64,000 bases of DNA, taken from positions 5,289,857 to 5,353,856 of the forward strand of contig NW_004624848.1 of the NCBI RefSeq assembly GCF_000247695.1, given 5' to 3'. Under the pieces are notes generated by a model that saw nothing but the letters and a program-made list of their open reading frames with translations, did not search any database and was not told where the DNA came from. Positions 57,020 to 64,000 of this stretch are shown one piece after another (position 1 is the first letter of the stretch; every line of letters begins with the position of its first letter). Origin of the DNA: Heterocephalus glaber. Its lineage: Eukaryota > Chordata > Mammalia > Rodentia > Bathyergidae. The translations under genes were made by a program, and so were the position numbers.

Positions 57020-59530
57020 TGCAGGGTACTTTACAGCTTTAGATTTGAAAGATACCTTTTGTCTGTATTCCCCTCCATTCTGATTCACAATTTCTTTTTG
57101 GATTTTCAGATCCCTCTGATCAAGGTACTCAGTTAACATGGCCTGTATTGCCCTAGGGATTTAGAGACAGACCTCACTTTTGTGGCTGAGCCCTCTCCAG
57201 ACTTGTCCTGCTTTAATTAACCCCAGACCAGAGCTCTACAATATGTGGATGACACTGCCTTGTATTCCCGTTCTGAGGACACCTGGCCTTTTGAACTGTT
57301 TAGCTGAGAAGGGATGTAAAGTTTCTTGGGCACAGCCTAACTCCATAGTAGATCCTCTGTCTAGTCCTCTCCATGGGATCCCAAAGGCTAGGGAAAGGGC
57401 AGTGGGCCAGTATCTTCCTTTCCTCTCCTGAGGACCTTAAAACAACTCAGGGGATTGTTAGGCATCATCAGTCTCTCAATTCAAATACCTACCAGCTGTT
57501 GCGTAGGCCCTTGGTCCTTGGTTAAGACTCCCAAGGCCATTCCATTTCTTTTGGAGATGTAAGTTAAAGCACTGTCCTACAGGGAAAAGAAGTGCAGGAG
57601 CCAATAGAGTGCTTGTTTGAGTTTTTTTAAAAAGCCCTCTGGAAGCTTGGTTCCCTAATTAAAATACAGGTTTTAGACTTTTGTGTTTCTTTGATTAACT
57701 AATAAAAGGGCCTTGGCATCTCACCATAACCTGGAATTTACAGGATTTGATAGTCAAAGGATACTCAGCCTGTCTTCAAGCAGCAGCAGCAGTGGCCCTT
57801 CTGGTTCCAGTAGCCTTTAAACGAATCTTAGGGAAGTATCTTATTGTTTTTTTCTCCTCACACATGGCTGGATTCTCTCTTCCACAGGGAACCCATGGAT
57901 CTCTGATAACTGCTTTCTTAAGTATAGATCACTCATTTTGGAAGAACCAGTAACCAACAAAAACCTGTTCCTCTTTAAACCTTGCCACCTTTCTTCTAGA
58001 AGGAAACAAGATTTCAGACTGTGACTTGAAGAAGTATTCCTTTACAACTACAGTTAGAGGAGACCTCCCCTATACCCCATGGCTGACCCTGACATGATTC
58101 TTTACAGTGATGGAAACTCATATGTAGAAAATGGGGTGTGGAACGCAGGATGTGCTGTGGTAACATAAGGTACAGATCACTTTTGAAAGTTCCGCTCTAA
58201 CTTCTGGAAAGAGCAGCCAGCTGGCAGAGCTCACAGTCTTGTCAGTGCACTAGAGCTCAGCAAAGGACAGTTAATATTTACAACTGACTCAAAATATGCT
58301 TTCTTGGTTCTACATATGCATGCATGATAGTATCTAGAAGGAAAGAGAGTTCCCCACATCAAATGGATCCTATATTAAACACCACAGGAAAATTGACCAC
58401 CTCTTGCCCTGCCTACCACCTATCTGAGGTGGCAGTTATACATGGCAGAGGGTATCAAAAGGGAACAAACGGGGTCACATAGGGAAGCCAGCTGACTGAC
58501 TTAGTTGCTGAGGTAGCAGCTTGAGAGCCTTTTTGTCCAGAGCTCATCCAGGCACTCTTATTTTGGGAAAACCTTCGGGAGATGCCAAGGCTGATTATCC
58601 CAGGGCTGAGAGAGAATGGGCCCCATCACAGGGGAATCAGCCTCTCCTTTCATGGTGCTTCCAAAAAGATTGAAGAGTTACCATTCCTGCAGCCAGCTAA
58701 GGGAAAATCACTAGATTTTCCCTTAGAACTTAGAACTGTTCTCTAGGCTTTCTTCTTAGGAAGGGGACAAAATTACCAATGGCTTGGAGATCATTTGTGA
58801 TGAGGGATTCCTCTGTAGAGCTCACCAAGTAGTACAAGCCTGTGAAGTTTGCCAGAAAAGCAACCCTCTCAGTAACAGGATCACATCTGTCAGGAGCCAA
58901 CAAAGTGGGGAATAACCAGGGGAGGACTGCAGATAGATTTCACCCACATGCCCCAAAGAGAGGAAATTCAGTATCTCTGAGTGTGGGTGGACACTTTCAC
59001 TGTTGGGAAAGGCTGGATGAGGACGTTGGCTGCAGAGATGATTCCAAGGTTTGGGCTCCCCAGGAGCTCCCAGAGTGGCCCCTCCTTTAAAGCTGCTCTC
59101 ACACAGGAAGTCTCTGGGGCCAAAGGAATTCAAGACCATCTCCATGTGCCTAGAGGCCCTGATTGCCAGGAAAAGCTGAAAAGAACAAGGAGACCTTAAA
59201 GAGAAATCGCAGAAAGCTCATCCTAGAGCCTGCTCTCCCCTTTGCTTCCCTTAGTCCCCATACTAGTAACAAATTCACCCCAGACAGGAGGGCTAAGTTC
59301 TTTTGACATGCTGTATGGCTGAACATTCCTCACCAGTGGATTCCTCATGGACTGGGAAACTGTGCCCCCAAATAGGGATACCACAGCCCTGGCCAAGTTT
59401 CAAGACTTTGCAACACTCATCCGAAGTGTGCCCAGAGAGACAGCCTTTCCTGTTCCAGGTGGGGGACAGGTGCTGGTGAAGTTCATCCTCCCTTCTCCCT
59501 CCTGAGAGCCTACACAGGAAGGGGTGCATA
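57020..59530 (+). pseudogene. ERV-2 pol relic: RT, RNase H, integrase
   Basis: RT: YFTALDLKDTF (about 57030-57060) is the first catalytic-Asp block, and ALQYVDDTALYS (about 57231-57268) holds the YVDD active site. RNase H: PDMILYSDGNSYVENG (about 58086-58135), AELTVLSVH and TTDSKYAFLV (about 58278-58310) carry the expected acidic residues. Integrase: CEVCQKSN (58841-58864) is the CxxC of the HHCC zinc domain, then LQIDFTHMP and VDTFTV mark the first catalytic Asp region. FGLPRSSQSGPSFKAALTQ (about 59050-59106) matches the second, but the Asp-Asn pair before GPSF is missing. Many stops and frameshifts make all three domains inactive. Confidence 0.85.
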
Positions 59531-59758
59531 TACTGACCCTGTGCACTCCAATGGCTGTCCAGCTAGCTGGGATGGAGTCCTGGATACATCACTCCTGATG
59601 TAAGCTGTGAAATTCAGATGCACCACTGGAAGCTGAGATGAGGGACAGATATTCCAGAGGATCCCTGGAGGGCCTAATACTTCTCTTCAAGAAAACATCA
59701 TCAGGCCCTCAGAGACTAAGTAATGATAGATAAAGTCTTTTGCCTCTTTTAGCTCCCC

Positions 59759-61700
59759 ATGCTCTACCTAGTCCTGCTTTGGGCAATTTTCACTTTATCC
59801 CCTTTTCTGAAATTTAGTGTGCTTGTCCCTGAAAAGGTAAACTTATTTCATTTGCTATGGAAGCTTCAATTGTGAGAGGCATTACTCCCATCTCTTCTCC
59901 TCACTCATTCTGAGCAGTCTAGTGCTTCTCCACAGCCCTCCCTCCCCAGGGCAGCCCTTTCTCTCCTTGAACAGTAAGGAAATTATTCCATCTTCTAGCA
60001 TTCCCCCAAGGGAGAGCTGACCCCACAGCACCATTAGGAGCTTTGCCTCTGTCCCTTGAACAGATCATTGCTGTCAATGGGTCCTGGCATCATTTTTTAT
60101 CCTTAAACAGGACAATAACAAACCCATGTAAGGCTTCCTTAGGAGATAGATCAAAAATTAGGACCAGACAAGCAGCTGAGTTGTGGGCCAAGGCCCCTCT
60201 GTATTTGATCACATAAAGATCCTCTTGGGATCCTAAGTTTTATAACATTACATTATATCATCAAGGCAAGACCTGGCTGTACCAGAAAGAAAATACGACC
60301 TTACATGGAAGAACTTCCTGGGAGACTTTGACATTAGCCCCTGATATATTGCAATCCTAGAACTTAAACATCCAGTGGCAGGAGTTTGGGGACATAAAAC
60401 CCCATGCCAGCTCCCATGCCCAGTGAGAAACTAATTGCAGAGAAGCTTGCTGTAACTTAAGAACTCCTCTGATTTTTCTCTCCTTATATGCCAACACACC
60501 AGAACTGTCAATCCTGCTATGCCTCTCACTCAGGAAACATCTTCTCAAAGCTCAGGGTGCTCTTGTCACCCAACCACTGTGCTTACAAATACAATCTTTT
60601 TAATTGATCTCTGCCTTGGAGATATTTACATAGAGACCATTTGAGGTTATCCAGTGAGTTCTGTCCCCGTGATTGTTCTAATATAGGTGGCCCCGGGAAT
60701 CCACAGCAAGTGAGACAGTCAGTCTCTCTCAGAACAAGAGGCCCCTTCTTGGGGCCCCTTCCCTTGAGGGAACTGGATTCTGTTTCTTATGTGGGACAGA
60801 ATTATATCTAGTGCTTCCCTATAAATGGAAAGGAATTGTACTACGTTAGCTGCTTCTCTGAAGATTATGGTACTGATGGCCTCTTAGGGTCCTTCTTAGA
60901 ATGGTCTTTGCAGTCACAGCATAAAACAGGCATATCTATATGGACATCTAAAGAGACATAACTTCTAAGAAGGACTGGAGAGATAGGATTGGGATGGACA
61001 CACACACACACACAAAATCCCTATACCAGAGAACATGCTAGGTTATGCTACTGCCAGGGGATTCTTCTGATTTGTAAGCATTCACCGACTAGAAAGGTCA
61101 GTCCTAAACCTCACTATTACAGTTCAGAAAGGCTGGAAAGCCACAGGGATGGCTATGGAAGTTCAGCAAGAGTCATTAAATTCCTTAGCTGAAATAGTCC
61201 TTCAAAGCTGCAGAGCCTCCAATCTTCTCACAGCTAAAGCTGTAGGAACTCGAGCACCAATAAATGAGGCTTATCTTTGGATAAATAACTCATATCAGGT
61301 AGAGGAAGATCTTAAAATCTTGAAAGGAAACATCAAACTGTGCGTGGGCAGGGCTAGGACACAGCTGGCTACAATCCTCTAAGAACAGCGTCTGGACACA
61401 GCTCCTTCCTCTCATCATGCCCCTTTGCCTTTTCAGTCTGGTCAATATGTTTGAGTCACGCATTCTTTATCTCTTAGTAAAATGTGTTGCTTCTCACCTA
61501 GACTATGTCACACTCTAAATGACCATGCAGATGGCACCAACAACAAATGTGGTAGAGTCCTTTCCTGACTTCCACAAGATTGACCCTCTGCAGAGTCCAT
61601 AGCTGCTGAACTCCAACCCAACCTCTACGGAGGACTCCTTAGATCAGTTCTCTGGATTAAATCCCTGATGGCCACCTCCCCTAGTTTTGGGAGCAATGTC
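59759..61700 (+). pseudogene. ERV-2 env relic (SU leader to TM)
   Basis: ATG at 59759 opens a hydrophobic, signal-peptide-like MLYLVLLWAIFTLSPFL. SU sequence to about 61100 is heavily decayed. The TM ectodomain is clear at about 61170-61330: LNSLAEIVLQ, then a mutated immunosuppressive block SNLLTAK, and a C-terminal heptad stretch. GGLLRSVLWIKSLMAT (about 61631-61680) fits the membrane-proximal segment. The CX6CC disulfide motif is lost, with all its cysteines replaced. The reading frame is broken by stops; no functional Env is possible. Confidence 0.75.
60999..61014. repeat. (CA)n microsatellite, short
   Basis: Eight CA units in the decayed env region. Confidence 0.95.
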
Positions 61701-61956
61701 ACACAATTTCACGAAAAAAATGATTTGATTAGGCCTAGCTCTCCTGCCTACAGGCCAGCTAAGGCATTTTGAGACATAATTCCATTTTGGCCCCTGGTTA
61801 CAACTGAGACCTCAACAATCCCTTGATGCTTTGATGCTCCAGGACAGGATTACACCTGTCCTGGGAGGAACCAAATCTTCATCTGCATAGTTCCTCATTG
61901 ATCTAGGAATTCCGCCACTCCCCAGTCATCTGTTACATTTGTTCCTCCCGATGTAC

Positions 61957-62157
61957 TGAATAAAAATTATGAGAAAAGAAAAAAAATGGAAACGAAGTCT
62001 ATGTAAATAGGGAAGGTTGGAGGTGGTGAAGGGCACACAGGTAATGGGGAAGAAAATAAGAACCAAGATACATCGTGTACAGGCACAAGCACTCAATGAT
62101 AAATGTAAACGTATTGTATACCTAAAATGGACCAATAAAGTAATTTTTTTAAAAAGG
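61957..62157 (+). mobile_element. LINE-1 3' end in ERV-2, plus strand
   Basis: ATGGAAACGAAGTCTATGTA, GGGAAGGTTGGAGGTGGTGA and ATTGTATACCTAAAATGGAC are followed by CAATAAAGTAATTTTTTT and A-rich sequence. This is the complement of the 3'UTR seen at 19150-19445 and 48376-48540. It is a 5'-truncated L1 insertion near the env end. Confidence 0.8.
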
Positions 62158-62387
62158 TGTGGCAAGCTCAGGGGATGTGGTCTTTGTCACCCAGAGCAGC
62201 AGTGATCAGGCCCAAAGCTCAGCTTCTTCTCACCTTTCCTGTATAGTAAGTTAATTCCCCTTGTGCTGTTGTGGCTCGCAGGGGACGAGGACTCACTGCA
62301 GAGGTCCTAGCAATGTTCCCTTTCCCTGTTCACCCTAGGAGGCAGCCAGAGTGGGTTTCTCCCCTGCTCAGTTAGGGGCACCTCTTC
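62158..62387 (+). other. ERV-2 3' internal remainder
   Basis: No coding match. It lies between the L1 insertion and the polypurine tract. Confidence 0.4.
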
Positions 62388-62401
62388 AGAGAAGGAAAGG
62401 A
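62388..62401 (+). other. ERV-2 polypurine tract
   Basis: AGAGAAGGAAAGGA lies directly before the first LTR-matching bases (GTAGCTTAG), the expected place for the plus-strand primer. Confidence 0.65.
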
Positions 62402-63070
62402 GTAGCTTAGTGTACTTAGTATGAATAGGCAGTTAGAGCAGTCTAAGAATAGGGTGGGATAAAAGAGCTTATTCCAGCAGCTGGTTAAACTTAGAGGTAA
62501 ACACAAGAACAAAGCACAAGAACAGAAAACAAGCCCTTGGGATGAGAACAGAGAACTCTTTCCTCCAGGAGGAAGACTCTTTTCCAGGGTGTGCTAAGTT
62601 AGTTAGCAGCTAGCAACTCCTCCATAGCTCTGGACCCCAGATTTCAATCAGACCTGGAGAAGCAAATGGAAGATAACCAGTTTTCTTTTGAACTTGTTTC
62701 CTTTGAAACAAGCGCCCTCCCATGCTCTGCTTGTGCATATAAGATCAGGACAGGGACCACTTTCGGAATTTGGGTTTCCCTTTGGAATCTTCTTGCTGCA
62801 AACGTCTGTTATAAGCTTTCTGTACTTAGCAGTTTCAACCAAACTCAGAACTTTCCCCTTCAATTCATGACCTCATTCTTTGTCTTTCATGGAATGACAA
62901 GCTTGGTTTGTACAGGAATTGTGGTTACATGGCTGTGTCAACCTTTGATGATCCGCTTTTGTTATGCTCAAGCCTTGGTGTGATGGCAAAGGTATGAAAA
63001 GGATCTTCCATGATTTTTCAATAAAATCTGCCTTTCAGAGGAACTGTTTTTGATGAGCAAATTTTTCTGA
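62402..63070 (+). repeat. ERV-2 3' LTR
   Basis: GTAGCTTAGTGTACTTAG and TTAGAGCAGTCTAAG match the 5' LTR start, and GGGTGTGCTAAGTTAGTTAG, CAGTTTTCTTTTGAAC and GGGTTTCCCTTTGGAATCTT match its later parts. TTCAATAAAATCTGCC near 63020 supplies an AATAAA poly(A) signal. It lacks the hAT and L1 insertions of the 5' LTR and so preserves their empty sites. The 3' edge is approximate. Confidence 0.7.
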
Positions 63071-64000
63071 GTGAGCTCTGGTGATCTTTCCCTGAAAGGC
63101 CTTTCTCACGGAGAAAGCTCTGAGCATATTTCACAATGTGTCCTTTTCCTCTTGCTCCACCAGAGGTCTTTCTCAGATTTTATCATGAGAGCTTGTTGAG
63201 GTATCTGAAGAGGAAATCTCTGAAGCATCACCTGCCTCCTGTCTTCCGCCCTGAAGACTGTGTTCCAGGAATTTCTCCCTCTGGTGCCCAGGTTGTTGGT
63301 AACTTCAACCCAAGGCTCACCATGTTCATCACTGACAGGTTCCCACCACTTCAGGCTCCCCAGGCTCTGTGCACAGTGAGCAGCTTGTGGCTATAACTCT
63401 GCACTCATAAAATTTTTGATTCTGTTTGTTTAGTTTTTCTTCTAGTAGAGATGGGAATGATGACATTCAAGCCCTTTGTATATTGATGATAACACTGGAA
63501 ATCCTTAAAGATTTTTTAATCATGATTTCACAATTAATTATTACTATTTTAAATGTACCTATTTATGCAGTACAGTGCACAATTCAATACATGGGGGTAC
63601 TGTATAGTGAACAGTTGAGGGTAGCCAGCATTTCCTTCACCTTAAACATACTGTGCAATGTATCCAATGGGTTTGACAGAGAAGGACAACAAAATTCCAC
63701 ACACAGTACTGCACCACAGGACTCCCGAGGAAAAGGAGTTGGGAGCCATTTGGAAGTAAAATGAATGAACAATGTTCAAACAGGGACTGTAACATGAACA
63801 AGTTTATAATTTCCAAAGAAATAACTATGAAGTCTTCAAAAAGTCTCAGCTTGCTTCCATCCACAACTCTTCCACTTATCTTTCTAACCCTTTCCTCCTT
63901 GCACTGACTACTAAATTTCTAATAATTTTTAAAATCACAGTTGTCATTCATCAGCTAAACTCGCTATATTTCCCTGAATAATACTCTTACATTCCATGGA
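63071..64000. other. unassigned 3' flank
   Basis: Open frames at 63136-63396 and 63426-63764 have no recognisable domain, and a minus-strand frame overlaps the latter. No repeat is recognised. Confidence 0.35.

Larger units (their letters stand above)
53229..63070 (+). mobile_element. ERV-2: class I (gamma-like) endogenous provirus, plus strand
   Basis: Order on the plus strand: 5' LTR (split by a hAT element and an L1 piece), gag, pol (RT, RNase H, integrase), env with a TM ectodomain, an L1 3' end inserted near the env end, a polypurine tract and the 3' LTR. The gene order and motif set match gammaretrovirus-like class I ERVs. Every coding region has stops and frameshifts. LTR copies share long alignable blocks but are highly diverged, so it is old. 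The 5' end of U3 and the 3' end of the 3' LTR are approximate. No clear provirus TSD was found. Confidence 0.85.

Noticed and set aside
63136..63396. 86-codon plus-strand frame that looks protein-like (FLRFYHESLLRYLKRKSLKHH)
   Set aside because: I recognise no family, there is no splice or start support, and it lies next to a decayed LTR. It may be worth a database search but is not callable.
1..64000. An undescribed functional multi-gene system
   Set aside because: Both strands were read for gene clusters, defence-type domains, toxin-like pairs, arrays of direct repeats with spacers and structured RNAs. Only transposon relics, simple repeats and unassigned mammalian DNA were found.

Overview
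This window is nuclear DNA of a placental mammal, almost certainly a rodent. The evidence is three ID-type SINEs derived from a tRNA (5' end GGCCGGGGATTTAGCTCAGT), a split fourth copy, B1 (7SL-derived) SINEs, many LINE-1 pieces, MaLR-type LTRs, L2-era relics and two decayed class I endogenous retroviruses. The ID variant reminds me of the beaver lineage, but that is recollection, not proof. The base composition is AT-rich. I found no protein-coding exon, tRNA gene, CRISPR array or bacterial-type operon. Open frames outside transposons are short, overlap on both strands and resemble no family I know. The window reads as intergenic or deep intronic sequence.

Layout. 1-7.4 kb: AT-rich DNA with a diverged tandem duplication (361-1040), an old L1 ORF2 piece (3.6-4.86 kb), a B1 and an ID SINE. 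7.4-14.7 kb: a solo LTR, then a minus-strand class I provirus (ERV-1) with both LTRs, a tRNA-Gln-type primer binding site, gag and env-TM relics and almost no pol. 14.7-19.1 kb: L2-era debris, a (GT)n microsatellite and unassigned DNA. 19.1-31.7 kb: a dense LINE-1 graveyard with MaLR LTRs nested in it and a 31-nt U6 snRNA fragment at 20.42 kb. 31.7-48.3 kb: mostly unique DNA with an L2, a B1, a candidate TA-flanked DNA transposon, a purine tract, a CpG-richer patch and an AT-rich palindromic stretch. 48.3-52.4 kb: an inverted (twin-primed) L1 3'UTR, an antisense L1 endonuclease segment, a MaLR LTR with an ID SINE at its edge and a chimeric SINE. 53.2-63.1 kb: a plus-strand gammaretrovirus-like provirus (ERV-2) with recognisable gag, RT, RNase H, integrase and env relics, all disrupted. 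Its 5' LTR is split by a hAT-type DNA transposon and an L1 fragment.

I do not see an undescribed functional system. The value of the window is in its nested insertions, several of which record mechanism: the U6 fragment primed at an internal A-run, a SINE carrying a hAT-LTR junction inside it, a poly(A)-only insertion with target-site duplication, a twin-priming inversion, and a hAT insertion whose empty site survives in the sister LTR. Element edges are estimates by eye unless a target-site duplication (TSD) is named.
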